The translations under genes were made by a program, and so were the position numbers. From an uncultured beta proteobacterium (GTDB taxonomy: Bacteria; Pseudomonadota; Gammaproteobacteria; Burkholderiales; Burkholderiaceae_C), in contig CAISLN010000128.1 in NCBI GenBank assembly GCA_903886275.1, positions 1-64,000 of the forward strand: a stretch of DNA of 64,000 bases, given 5' to 3'. Below are positions 47,453 through 57,196 of the stretch, one piece after another (the stretch's first letter is position 1; each line of letters opens with the position of its first letter). The notes beneath the pieces are model-generated. The model searched no databases. It was given only the letters and a program-made list of their open reading frames with translations, and was not told where the DNA came from.

Positions 47453-48907
47453 ATGAACTTTGAATTGAAGTCCCTGAGTCTGGTCGAAGCCGCCAGCGAA
47501 AAATGCGATGCCCTGCTGGTGCTGGTGTCCGATGCCTACAAACCCGCCAAGGATGGTTTCTCCGCCCTGGTGGGGCGTGCCATCAAGGACGGCGACGCCC
47601 TGACCAAGGCCGGAAAAATATTGGCGCTCTACATGCCGGTGCAGTCCCAGGCCACGCGCGTGGTGATTGCAGGCGTGGGCGATGGCAGTGCCAAGCAGGT
47701 GCGCAGCGGCGTGACGGCTGCGTTGGCTGGCGTCAAGTCCGACAAGCTCAAGAAGCTTGTGGTAGCCTTTGCCAGTCCGGCGCAGGAGGCTACCGTGCGC
47801 GCCGCCGTGGCAGCCGTGGCCGATGCCAGCTACAGCTTCATCAGCACCAAGTCCAAGCCGGAGCCGCGCACCCTGCACCATGTGCTGCTGGCGGCCAGCA
47901 ATGCGGCCGAACTGCAGACACCGTTTGATCGCGCCGTGGCCGTGGTGGCTGGTGTAGAGCTGGCCAAGGAATGGGCCAACCGTCCGGCCAACCACGCCAC
48001 ACCGACACTCTTGGCCAAGGCGGCCGAGGCGCTGGTCACCAAGCACAGCAAGATCAGCTGCGAGGTGCTGGGCCCCAAGGAAGTGGCCAAGCTGGGCATG
48101 GGCGCCTTCATGGCGGTGGCCCAGGGTTCTGACGAGCCACTGCGCTTTATCGTCCTCAAATACAACGGCGCTGCCAAATCGGTGGCGCCCACGGTGCTGG
48201 TGGGCAAGGGCATTACCTTTGACAGCGGCGGCATCTCCATCAAGCCGGCCGCCGAGATGGACGAGATGAAGTTCGACATGTGCGGTGCGGCCAGCGTGCT
48301 GGGTGTGTTTCGCACCTTGGCAGAGCTCAGGCCAGACATCAACGTGGTGGGACTGATTCCGGCCTGCGAAAACCTGCTCAACGGGCGCGCCGTCAAGCCC
48401 GGCGATGTGGTCACCAGCATGAGCGGCCAGACCATAGAGATCCTCAACACCGATGCCGAAGGCCGCCTGGTGCTGTGCGACGCACTGACCTATGCCGAGC
48501 GCTTCAAGCCGCACGCCGTGGTGGACATTGCCACCCTGACCGGCGCCTGCGTGGTCGCGCTGGGCAATGTGCGCAGCGCTCTGTTCTCGCCCGACGCGGC
48601 CCTGGCAAAGGCCCTGAGCGCGGCGGGCGATGCGGCGCAAGACCTGTGCTGGCAAATGCCGCTGGACGAAGAGTATGGCGAAGGCCTGAAGACGCAGTTT
48701 GCCGACGTGGCCAACGTCGCGGGGCGCGCCGGTGGTGCGGTGTCTGCCGCCAAGTACCTGCAACGCTTCACCGATAAAAAGGTCCCGTGGGCCCACCTGG
48801 ACATCGCGGGCACGGCCTGGAAGAGCGGCGCAGCCAAGGGTGCCACCGGCAGGCCCGTGGGCCTGTTGGTGGAATACCTGCTGGCCCAAGCGGCACAAGC
48901 GAACTAG
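47453..48907 (+). CDS. pepA: Leucyl aminopeptidase PepA
   Basis: VGKGITFDSGGISIKPAAEMDEMKFDMCGAASVLG; NTDAEGRLVLCDAL. Confidence 0.95.
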   Translation: MNFELKSLSLVEAASEKCDALLVLVSDAYKPAKDGFSALVGRAIKDGDALTKAGKILALYMPVQSQATRVVIAGVGDGSAKQVRSGVTAALAGVKSDKLKKLVVAFASPAQEATVRAAVAAVADASYSFISTKSKPEPRTLHHVLLAASNAAELQTPFDRAVAVVAGVELAKEWANRPANHATPTLLAKAAEALVTKHSKISCEVLGPKEVAKLGMGAFMAVAQGSDEPLRFIVLKYNGAAKSVAPTVLVGKGITFDSGGISIKPAAEMDEMKFDMCGAASVLGVFRTLAELRPDINVVGLIPACENLLNGRAVKPGDVVTSMSGQTIEILNTDAEGRLVLCDALTYAERFKPHAVVDIATLTGACVVALGNVRSALFSPDAALAKALSAAGDAAQDLCWQMPLDEEYGEGLKTQFADVANVAGRAGGAVSAAKYLQRFTDKKVPWAHLDIAGTAWKSGAAKGATGRPVGLLVEYLLAQAAQAN

Positions 48908-48915
48908 CACGACCG

Positions 48916-49359
48916 GTGACCGAAGTCGCTTTTCACTTTGGCGCGCCAGACCGGCTCGCCTACACCTGCAGGTTGCTGCGCAAGGCCACAGTCACGGGTG
49001 TGCGCCTGCAGGTGCGCAGCAGCCCAGATCTGTGTGGCGAGCTCGACATCGCGCTGTGGAACCTGGGCCCCACCGAATTCATCAGCCACTGCAACGCCAT
49101 GGCAACGCAAGCCCTGCGTTCGCGCTCTGCGGTCTTGCTGGTGGACGAGGCGGCAGAACTGGATGCCGACTTTTCCATACTGGTGAACTTAGCCGACGAT
49201 GTGCCGGACGGCTTTGAGCGGTTTGAGCGCGTCATCGAAATCGTCGGCACCGACGAGCAGGAGCGCAGCCTGGCGCGGCAACGCTGGAAGCATTACACCG
49301 CCCGCGGCTACACCATCACCCGACACGATCTGAAGCTGCGGGGCGCAGAGTCGCCATGA
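48916..49359 (+). CDS. holC: DNA polymerase III subunit chi HolC
   Basis: VTEVAFHFGAPDRLAYTCRLLRKA...; GTG start; after pepA. Confidence 0.85.
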   Translation: MTEVAFHFGAPDRLAYTCRLLRKATVTGVRLQVRSSPDLCGELDIALWNLGPTEFISHCNAMATQALRSRSAVLLVDEAAELDADFSILVNLADDVPDGFERFERVIEIVGTDEQERSLARQRWKHYTARGYTITRHDLKLRGAESP

Positions 49360-49745
49360 ACAGCCGCCTGCCGCCACGCTACTTGCCCACGCTGACCGAG
49401 GTGGTCTATCCCAAGGGGCAAGACGCTAACGCAGAGGGTCACAAGCGGGAGCCGACTTTTGATCGGGAGCCTGCGCTCACGCCGGCACCTGCAGCGAAAC
49501 CCTTGGCAGTCGAACCTGACTCGGGTTCGCCGCCGGTGGCTTTGGCGCCCGACCTGCAGGCGCTGGTCCAGCAGATCACCAAGCGGATGCAGCCGCAACT
49601 AGAGGGCGAACTGCGCAGCATTGCCATGCAGTTTTTTGAAGCCCAGTTCAAGGCCTGCCTGCCTTCCTTGCAACTGCACATGGAAGCAGCCGTGCGCGAA
49701 GCACTGGATCAAGCGCTGGCGCAAACGCAAAATCGCAAAGATTGA
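49356..49745 (+). CDS. Hypothetical protein
   Basis: ATGA overlap with holC; coiled/Pro-Ala-rich 129 aa. Confidence 0.7.
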   Translation: MNSRLPPRYLPTLTEVVYPKGQDANAEGHKREPTFDREPALTPAPAAKPLAVEPDSGSPPVALAPDLQALVQQITKRMQPQLEGELRSIAMQFFEAQFKACLPSLQLHMEAAVREALDQALAQTQNRKD

Positions 49746-49806
49746 TGCAAGAGAATATGGATCTGGGTCAAAACAGCCCCAGCTTGCTGCTAGAATACGA
49801 GGCTCT

Positions 49807-49896
49807 GGAGCGGTGGATGAGTGGTTTAAGTCACACGCCTGGAAAGCGTGCGTGGGGTTAAACCCACCGCGGGTTCGAATCCCGCCTGCTCCGCCA
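49807..49896 (+). tRNA. tRNA-Ser(GGA), encoded CCA
   Basis: ggagcggtggatgagtggtttaagtcacacgcctggaaagcgtgcgtggggttaaacccaccgcgggttcgaatcccgcctgctccgcca; long variable arm, GGA anticodon. Confidence 0.97.
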
Positions 49897-49906
49897 GTAA
49901 GTAAGT

Positions 49907-49932
49907 AAAAATGCCCCTTCGGGGGCATTTTT
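49907..49932 (+). terminator. Rho-independent terminator after tRNA-Ser
   Basis: aaaaatgcccc-ttcg-ggggcattttt. Confidence 0.85.
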
Positions 49933-50186
49933 CGTTGTGCGACCATGAAGGTCCCCGCCGATTTATTAACGAGCTGCTTGCGACTATTTTGGGGCGATCA
50001 AGGGTGGGTGGCCTGAGCAATCCACATTTGTTCTAGGTAAGCCGGTAATTCAGCCGCCGGTTGGAAGGCGACATCTATTGTGACGCGTGGGATATGCGCA
50101 ATAAATGTTGAAGCATGGAGTCTCAATATTTGCCGTATCAATCTGTAGATATATACAAGTCGTCAACTTCAGAAAAAAGGTGTTCC

Positions 50187-50603
50187 ATGGCCATCGACGT
50201 AACCGTCCTAGCTGCAGAGGCTGCAAAAATCGGACTTAACCCTGCTGGCTATTTGCTCAGGCAAATTGTTGAAGCCACTTTAAAAAAAGTTGCACAAGCA
50301 AATGATGCATCTCCCAAGGATCTGTTGACTCTGCGCGATGACGCTGAAAGGCAGGAGTTGCAAATGCGAATGGCGGAAGCGCATGCCCGTGTGGCGCAAG
50401 AGGTTGCAATTGCAAGGCGTATCGAAACCGCAGAAGAAGTCGATATAGAAGAATCTTATGACTACAGTGGCGAAGGCCATGTGGGTGCCAATGCTGATGG
50501 CGCCGGTATGTCGTTGGGAACAGGTGGCTCCGGGCGTCGCGTAAGCCAACGCGTGTTTAAATTTCGCGGAAATACAAGTGTGACATTGCCAGTAGTGCCA
50601 TAG
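50187..50603 (+). CDS. Hypothetical protein
   Basis: MAIDVTVLAAEAAKIGLNPAGYLLRQIVEATLKKVAQ...; no family recognised. Confidence 0.6.
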   Translation: MAIDVTVLAAEAAKIGLNPAGYLLRQIVEATLKKVAQANDASPKDLLTLRDDAERQELQMRMAEAHARVAQEVAIARRIETAEEVDIEESYDYSGEGHVGANADGAGMSLGTGGSGRRVSQRVFKFRGNTSVTLPVVP

Positions 50604-50636
50604 ATGGAATTCAACTGGATTAAAAAAGGGTTTAAA

Positions 50637-51971
50637 TCATGCCGCTTTGGGTAGCCTGATTTCTACTTCCAAACCACCTTCCGGGTGGTTGCGCAAGAAA
50701 ATTAGACCGCCGTGGGAACGAATAATGTTTCTGGATATTCCGAGCCCCAAACCTGTGCCATTTTCATTGACTTCTCTACCGTTATTTAGCCGAACATGGG
50801 GATCAAAAACCCTATCAAAATCTGCTTCAGGGATGCCTCGTCCAAAGTCACGAACCAGCAGGTGGACAAAGCCTGCTTTCAAAAAGGACATGATGAGTAC
50901 ACGCCCACCGTACAAAATGCCGTTGTCAATAATGTTGCCAACGGCGCGCTCGATGGCGCGGGGTCGCGCCCAAATGGAGGCAACTTCCAGTTCCGTTTCC
51001 ACTTGAGCGCGAAGGTAGATGGGCCGCTTTGCCAAGCGCTCCACCATTTTGTCAAGCCGCACCACAGCGGCATTTTCGTGCGGCTCACCATTGCGCAAAC
51101 TGTCCAAGGCCGAGCCCACCATGTTTTGCAGCTCGTCCAAGTCCTCAGCAAATGATTGCTGTTGCTGCGAATCCTCGAGCATCTCTGTGCGCAGCATCAA
51201 GCGCGTGATGGGTGTTTTGAGCCCATGTGATATTTCCATAAATAATTGAGTTCTATCGAACATGCCTTGCACCTTCGCATCCATTTGCTGTAGTTGCAGT
51301 GCGCGGTAATTTTGCTGCTGTGCATCGACTTTAATAACCAGCAACAAAATATACAGCATGCCCATAAATATGGGAATCTTGACTGTGTATGAAAAAATCA
51401 CGGATAGGAGAACTGGGATGGTAATTTGATCGGGCCAGAAGATATGCATCAATAACGCAACTACATAACCAATCCCACTTTTGGCGACTGTCAGTAATAA
51501 TATATCTTGCCACCGTATAATCAGCAAGTTGCGACGCAAGGCCCACCGATGCACCAAGACCCCAGCTGCCACATAACAGATTCCTTCAAAAGCGCTAATC
51601 AGCGCCAAATTGGCACCGCCAAATTGAACGCGCGCCAAGAAGGTCAGCGCAAAGGCAATCAGCCCACCCGGCCAGCCACCCAAAACGCCCACGATAAATA
51701 GCAACTCGACGCGGATGTAGGGCTTAACCGGAACCATGATGAACTGAGCGACCAAGGCAGTCATAAAGTACCCGCTTATCCCCATGACGATGCCGTACCA
51801 AATTTTATTCAGAGGCTTGTAGGGGTTGAAGCCGCGCATGCTCATCAGCGTCAATGCAAAAACACCCATCAGTGCAATCATTTGCAGAATGAGCAAGGGG
51901 AATTGTGCAAGCTGACCTTGAAATGCGCCAACCATGTACGAGAGCCAATCGTCTGTTTTATGCATGGGCAA
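50637..51971 (-). CDS. Sensor histidine kinase with LytS-like multi-TM sensor, HisKA and HATPase_c
   Basis: 5TM-LytS-like N-terminus; FMEISHGLKTPITRLMLRTEML (H-box); NIIDNGILYGG (N-box); NENGTGLGLGISRNIIRSHGG (G-box). Confidence 0.85.
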   Translation of the reverse strand: MPMHKTDDWLSYMVGAFQGQLAQFPLLILQMIALMGVFALTLMSMRGFNPYKPLNKIWYGIVMGISGYFMTALVAQFIMVPVKPYIRVELLFIVGVLGGWPGGLIAFALTFLARVQFGGANLALISAFEGICYVAAGVLVHRWALRRNLLIIRWQDILLLTVAKSGIGYVVALLMHIFWPDQITIPVLLSVIFSYTVKIPIFMGMLYILLLVIKVDAQQQNYRALQLQQMDAKVQGMFDRTQLFMEISHGLKTPITRLMLRTEMLEDSQQQQSFAEDLDELQNMVGSALDSLRNGEPHENAAVVRLDKMVERLAKRPIYLRAQVETELEVASIWARPRAIERAVGNIIDNGILYGGRVLIMSFLKAGFVHLLVRDFGRGIPEADFDRVFDPHVRLNNGREVNENGTGLGLGISRNIIRSHGGLIFLRNHPEGGLEVEIRLPKAA

Positions 51972-52582
51972 CTAGGGCTTGCCGGCGAGCACCGAAATGG
52001 CTGGACATTGAACGGCTAGGATGTGGGGGGACACTGAACAAACCAAACATAAAACTCCATAAACTGTGTCGAAACGCAAGACCCGGCGAGCCAGCCAATA
52101 ATCGAACGGAATTGAGGGGCCAGAGAGACACCTTGGAGGGGTATAGGTGGTCGATTGATTTGGGCCGGCAAGGATTGCATTCGGGCGGACAATCGCGCCC
52201 AAGAAAATAGCCCGTCAACAACGAGGCCAAAGCCCAAGGACCGCGACGTCCAACCAATGGATGAAACCTGGCAAAGCGCACAGAGCGAGTGGGTGGCGCG
52301 CTCGTTGCCCATGGCAGCGTGGCCACAGGTTATGACGCAGATTCATGCAGCGCGTCAGGCGAGAGGGGCGGCGGCAACTTTTAAATCGGTATACCTTGCG
52401 CCGCGAGGCCTTGCACTTCGGATTTGGTGCCGCCCTGCCAATAGAATGAACCCCCAGCGGCACATAAGCCTTGAGGGAGCGTAAATGCGTGTTTTTGTCT
52501 TGCCATTGGGCGGGTTTTGCGGAATTTCAACGGCGCGTGACGCCGTCCTCGCATGGGCGCGGCTTATTGGCTCGCCTGCACA

Positions 52583-55500
52583 ATGAGTGGACTTTCCGAC
52601 CTATTGGTCAATTTGCTGGACTACGTGGTAGAGCAGTCCAAAGATATCGATCCCAATGGCTTCAAGCTCACGGGTACCCATGAATTTGTACGCTATCAGA
52701 CCAGCCTGCAGGGCCTGCCGGGCGTGGACTTCGACAAGAAGGTCGAAGGTGACCACATCTGGATGCGCGTTGAGCGATTGACCGAAATTGCGCCGCCGCC
52801 TCTCCAACCCCAAGAACTGCAGCGCTTCTTTACGATATCAAACAGTCCCAGCGGGCCCGAGCCGTCCATCAATGAGGCGGCACTGAGCCACAGCATCGCC
52901 ACAGACTGCGCAAAGCGCACCGAGTCTGAAGCGCAGTGCCTGGCCAATGCCCGGCGCACAGGGGTCAGAGAAACGTTTGCGCAGTACAAGCCAAGCTGGC
53001 TTGCGTGGGCGCAAGGGGAGCGGCCCAGGCGAGTCGCCATAGGGCTGTATGGTGAGTTGTTTTCCCTGAAGCACCAAATGGAAGCCCAAGAGACCGCCAA
53101 GCCCCATGAACTGGTCTGGGGCATGGGGATTACCTCCTGGAAGATTGCGAGTGAAGGGCGCAGCGTCGATTTTCAATACCCGTTGATTACGCAGGCCATG
53201 GAGCTCTCCATCGAAGACCAGACCATGGCCATGGTCTTGAGCCCAAGGGCGGTCAACCCCCGGTTTGAGTTTGATGCGTTTTCTGCTTGCAATGTACCTG
53301 GCACCCCGGAGGTCGAAAGGGCATGCAAGGATGCGCTGGCAAAAAATCCGGATGCGCAAATTACGCCTTTTGACAGGGCCAGCGTTGAGCCGCTGCTGCG
53401 ATTGGTTGCCGGCAGCCTGCACGAGCGCGGGAAATTTTTGTCTGGCCAGGACCAGCCATTGGCCGCCACCGAAGACCTGGTCGTCACCGATGCCTGGGTG
53501 ATTGTGTCGCGTCCACGTCCCAACAATTACCTCCTGGAAGACATTGAGCGTTTGAAGGGACGCATCAAGGGTGGGGCCCTTATTCCGGCGGGATGCCTGG
53601 CGTTGGTGACGCCGCCGCTGGACCATGCCGTCGACTTTCAACCCATCGCGTTCAGGGGCTTGTCGGGCATGCGCGCTGGCATCGCAGGCTCAGCGCCGCA
53701 AGAACTGTATTTCCCCCTGCCGTACAACCACGAGCAGGTCACCATCGTCGAGCAGTTGGAGCGCTCGGACGGAATGACGGTCCAAGGCCCACCGGGCACC
53801 GGCAAGACCCACACCATTGCCAACATTGTTTGCCATTACCTGGCAACTGGACGAAAGGTGCTGGTCACCTCCAAGGGCGAGCAGGCCCTGGAGGTTTTGC
53901 AATCCAAGATTCCCCCCGAAGTGCGCCCACTGACGGTTGCGCTTATTTCGGGCGACAGGGAAGGGATGCGGCAGTTTCAGCAGGCGATTGAAACCATCAT
54001 CCACAACGTCTCGCAGCTCAACCCAGAGGTTTCGCGCACGGAAATTGCGCGCCTTTTGAGCGCGATAGACCGGGCCCATGCAGAACTCGCCACGCTTGAC
54101 AAGCGGGTGGACGACATCGCGATGTCGCAGTTGTCAGACCTTGAAGTGGACGGCGTGACCATGCGTGCGCAGAAAATGGCGGAGCTGGTGGTGCAAGGCA
54201 AGGCCCGTCATGCCTGGTTTGACGATGTCCTGTCACTGGACGCGCAGCATGCGCCGCCGGTTGCGGCCTCAGAAGTCGCACAGGCCAGAGAGGCGCGACG
54301 CCGCATAGGGGCGGACTTGGCGTACGTGAATGCCAAGATTCCCGCCAGTGCCACTTTGTTGCCCGCTGCCGAAATGGAAATCCTGCACAACGTGCTGGTC
54401 AGCATTCGGGAAATGGAAGAAACCGAGGCAAGAGGCGGATTGCTTTCATTGCGGGCAAGCACCCCTGAAGTGCTGGCCGAGGTCCGCAAGTTGTTAACGG
54501 CTGTCGAAGAAGCGGCCGCACTGGCCCGTGAGTTGGAGCAAACCGGCGCACTGTGGACCTTTGACTTGCGCAGGAAGTGCCGACAAAGTGACTTCGACAG
54601 TGAGCGCAAGGCCCTGGAAGCGCTGTTCGATGAAATGCAGGCCTTGATAGAGGCCCGCGCAAACTTCCTTATTCGGCCGGTCGAAGTGACGCCGGACGCC
54701 ATTGGCCTGACCAAGTTCCGCGAGGCGCTGCATCGCGCAAGTGAGACCGGTAAGCCCTTTGGCCTGATGTCATTCGGGGCGAGCAACATCAAGGCCCTTG
54801 TTCAAGAGGTCCGAGTCGCTGGACTGGCGCCGGCAAGCACTGGGGATTGGCAGCATGTGCTGGATTACGCCAAGCTGCATGACCGGGTGCTGTCCTTCAG
54901 TGCCAGGTGGAACCAGTTTGCCGACCTGTTGTCTATTCCCAGGGTGAGCGGTGGCGTGCAAGCCCTGCGCGGGATTGAGCTCACCACGGTGGCTGCGCGC
55001 AAGGCGCATTGCCTGGCCACCCACCATGACGTGCATCTGCCCTTGTTGGCCGAGCGTGTATTTGCCAAGGCGCCGAGCGCGCAGCTGCAAGGGACCTCGG
55101 CCGAGATCCTCTCGGTAAGAGAGCACTTGCGGGCGCATTTGACGCGTGCGGAACTTGCCAAAGCGGCAACCCAGCTTGCCACCTTGCAGGAAAAATTGGC
55201 GGGCACAGGGGGGCAGGTCAGCGATGCACTTCGCAGCTTCGCCCACGAGACGCTGGGCAACAGCGATTGGCCGGTGCAGAGGGTGGTGGCAAGGTATGCA
55301 GAATTGCTCAGCGAGGTGCGCCGCATTGAGGCCCTGTTGCCCGACATGCAGACCATCCTCCATTTGTCAAAAGCCTTCCGCCTTGCCGGTGCGGAAAAAT
55401 TCGCGGTGCGCGTCACGCAATGCCCCGTTGGCGCTTCGGGCGAAGACAGCGTTTTGCCCCTTTCTTGGCGCGACGCCTGGAACTGGGCAAGGGTTCAATC

Positions 55501-57127
55501 GCACTTGGACAAGATCGAGGCGCGTGAGGAATTGCTGACGCTGGCCAGCCGCCGCCGTGAGCTGGAGGCCGGCCTGGCCAAGCTTTACGAAAACATGGTG
55601 TCCAAGTCGGCCTGGTTGATGACCAAGACGAGCGCATCGCCCAAGGTGCTCTCGGCGCTGGAGACCTACAAGACCGCGATTCGCCGCATTGGGCAGGGCA
55701 CCGGATCGAATGCCACCCGCCATAGACGTGACGCCCAGCGCGCCATGGAGGATGCCCAAGGGGCAGTTCCTTGCTGGATCATGAGCCACAACAAGGTGTC
55801 TGAAACCCTGCCCGCGCTCTTGGGCAGCTTCGATTTGGTGGTGGTGGATGAAGCCAGCCAGTCCGACCTGTGGGCCCTGCCGGCGGTGTTGCGCGGCAAG
55901 AAGATATTGGTGGTGGGCGATGACAAGCAGGTCTCTCCCGACGGCAGCTTTATCGCTGCAACCCACATTCAGTCCCTCAAAGACCGGTACCTGGCCCATC
56001 AGCCCTATTCGGCGGTCCTCACGCCTGAGAAGTCGCTCTACGACATTGCGTCCACCGTATTTGCCGCCCAAAAGGTCATGCTCAGGGAGCACTTTCGCTG
56101 CGTGCCGGCCATCATCGCTTACAGCAACCAGTTCTACGACGGGTTCATGCAGCCGCTGCGCATCCCCAAGGAGTCTGAGCGCATAGACCCGCCGCTGGTG
56201 GATATCTATGTCCCGTCGGGCAACCGCAACAACAAGGACATCAATCGCCCTGAAGCGCAGGCCATCGCCGACGAAATCACTGCCATTCTCCACAATAAGA
56301 AATTGGCCAACAGAACCCTGGGCGTTGTGTCGCTCTTGGGCCCCGACCAGGCCAAATATATTGACACTCTGGTGCGCTCGCGCTGCGATGCGGCGGAGCT
56401 GATGCGGCGCAAATTCGAATGTGGCGATGCCCGCGTGTTTCAGGGCAGCGAACGCGACATCATGTTTTTGTCGATGGTGGTGGACCCCAATAATTGCAGG
56501 GCAGCCTCTGGCAATACCGCCGAACAGCGTTTCAATGTGGCGGGCAGCCGGGCGCGTGACCGCATGTACCTGGTGCGCTCGGTGAAGCTGAGCGACCTGT
56601 CCCACTTGGACTTGCGCGCCGGCCTGTTGGGGCACTTCAGCAAACCGTCCGAGGGCACATTGGAAGACAACAAAAACCTGATCGACCTGTGCGAGTCCGG
56701 GTTTGAGAAGCAGGTCTACAGCGCGTTGGTGGACCAGGGTTACCGCGTCATCCCGCAGGTGAAGGCCGGAGCCTTTCGCATCGACATGGTGGTCGAAGGC
56801 GAGCGCGACGCCAGGCTGGCCATTGAATGCGACGGCGACGCGTTCCACGGCCCGGACCGCTGGGCCGCCGACATGGGCCGTCAACGCGTGCTGGAACGCG
56901 CTGGCTGGACCTTTTGGCGCTGCTTCGCGTCCACCTGGTCTTTGCGCCGGGAGGAAGTGATGCAAGAGCTGTTGCAGCGGCTGGGTGCCATGGGCATTGA
57001 GCCACTCGGCACGCTGGAGAAGACCCCCTCCCCGGTGGAGTACCGCGAATGGTCACCGCCGCCCAAGGCGCAAGGGCCAGACCACGCCAGAGACCTATTG
57101 GAGCAGGCGGTTTTGACGGCCATGTAA
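52583..57127 (+). CDS. Large SF1 (COG1112-like) helicase with C-terminal Vsr/DUF559-like nuclease domain
   Basis: Walker A MTVQGPPGTGKTHTIANIV; motif II DLVVVDEASQSDLWALP; motif III ILVVGDDKQVSP; FNVAGSRARDRMYLVRSV; C-terminal FEKQVYSALVDQGYRVIPQVKAGAFRIDMVVEG..LAIECDGDAFHG..D..RQRVLERAGWTFWRCF. Confidence 0.88.
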   Translation: MSGLSDLLVNLLDYVVEQSKDIDPNGFKLTGTHEFVRYQTSLQGLPGVDFDKKVEGDHIWMRVERLTEIAPPPLQPQELQRFFTISNSPSGPEPSINEAALSHSIATDCAKRTESEAQCLANARRTGVRETFAQYKPSWLAWAQGERPRRVAIGLYGELFSLKHQMEAQETAKPHELVWGMGITSWKIASEGRSVDFQYPLITQAMELSIEDQTMAMVLSPRAVNPRFEFDAFSACNVPGTPEVERACKDALAKNPDAQITPFDRASVEPLLRLVAGSLHERGKFLSGQDQPLAATEDLVVTDAWVIVSRPRPNNYLLEDIERLKGRIKGGALIPAGCLALVTPPLDHAVDFQPIAFRGLSGMRAGIAGSAPQELYFPLPYNHEQVTIVEQLERSDGMTVQGPPGTGKTHTIANIVCHYLATGRKVLVTSKGEQALEVLQSKIPPEVRPLTVALISGDREGMRQFQQAIETIIHNVSQLNPEVSRTEIARLLSAIDRAHAELATLDKRVDDIAMSQLSDLEVDGVTMRAQKMAELVVQGKARHAWFDDVLSLDAQHAPPVAASEVAQAREARRRIGADLAYVNAKIPASATLLPAAEMEILHNVLVSIREMEETEARGGLLSLRASTPEVLAEVRKLLTAVEEAAALARELEQTGALWTFDLRRKCRQSDFDSERKALEALFDEMQALIEARANFLIRPVEVTPDAIGLTKFREALHRASETGKPFGLMSFGASNIKALVQEVRVAGLAPASTGDWQHVLDYAKLHDRVLSFSARWNQFADLLSIPRVSGGVQALRGIELTTVAARKAHCLATHHDVHLPLLAERVFAKAPSAQLQGTSAEILSVREHLRAHLTRAELAKAATQLATLQEKLAGTGGQVSDALRSFAHETLGNSDWPVQRVVARYAELLSEVRRIEALLPDMQTILHLSKAFRLAGAEKFAVRVTQCPVGASGEDSVLPLSWRDAWNWARVQSHLDKIEAREELLTLASRRRELEAGLAKLYENMVSKSAWLMTKTSASPKVLSALETYKTAIRRIGQGTGSNATRHRRDAQRAMEDAQGAVPCWIMSHNKVSETLPALLGSFDLVVVDEASQSDLWALPAVLRGKKILVVGDDKQVSPDGSFIAATHIQSLKDRYLAHQPYSAVLTPEKSLYDIASTVFAAQKVMLREHFRCVPAIIAYSNQFYDGFMQPLRIPKESERIDPPLVDIYVPSGNRNNKDINRPEAQAIADEITAILHNKKLANRTLGVVSLLGPDQAKYIDTLVRSRCDAAELMRRKFECGDARVFQGSERDIMFLSMVVDPNNCRAASGNTAEQRFNVAGSRARDRMYLVRSVKLSDLSHLDLRAGLLGHFSKPSEGTLEDNKNLIDLCESGFEKQVYSALVDQGYRVIPQVKAGAFRIDMVVEGERDARLAIECDGDAFHGPDRWAADMGRQRVLERAGWTFWRCFASTWSLRREEVMQELLQRLGAMGIEPLGTLEKTPSPVEYREWSPPPKAQGPDHARDLLEQAVLTAM

Positions 57128-57162
57128 GGGCTGGGTCCAACGCATTGGCACCAACACAACAT

Positions 57163-57196
57163 CGGGCCCAAAAAAAACCCAGCCGCGGCTGGGTTT
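57163..57196 (-). terminator. Terminator of SPFH/NfeD operon
   Basis: 22-bp perfect palindrome aaacccagccgcggctgggttt (57175-57196) followed on the minus strand by a T-run. Confidence 0.75.

Noticed and set aside
47429-48910. N-terminal ~490-aa extension of the lptF ORF
   Set aside because: Extension is antisense to pepA; LptF starts at 47428 with MLFHSSIRKELARSF.
49599-49946. 115-aa minus-strand ORF with GGIRTRGGFNPTHAF
   Set aside because: Common artefact from reading antisense across a tRNA-Ser gene.
52155-52484. 109-aa plus ORF upstream of the helicase
   Set aside because: Overlapping ORFs of similar length occur on both strands and no family is recognisable; left as non-coding.
55367-56965. 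532-aa minus-strand ORF opposite the helicase
   Set aside because: Shadow ORF; the plus strand has recognisable helicase and nuclease motifs.
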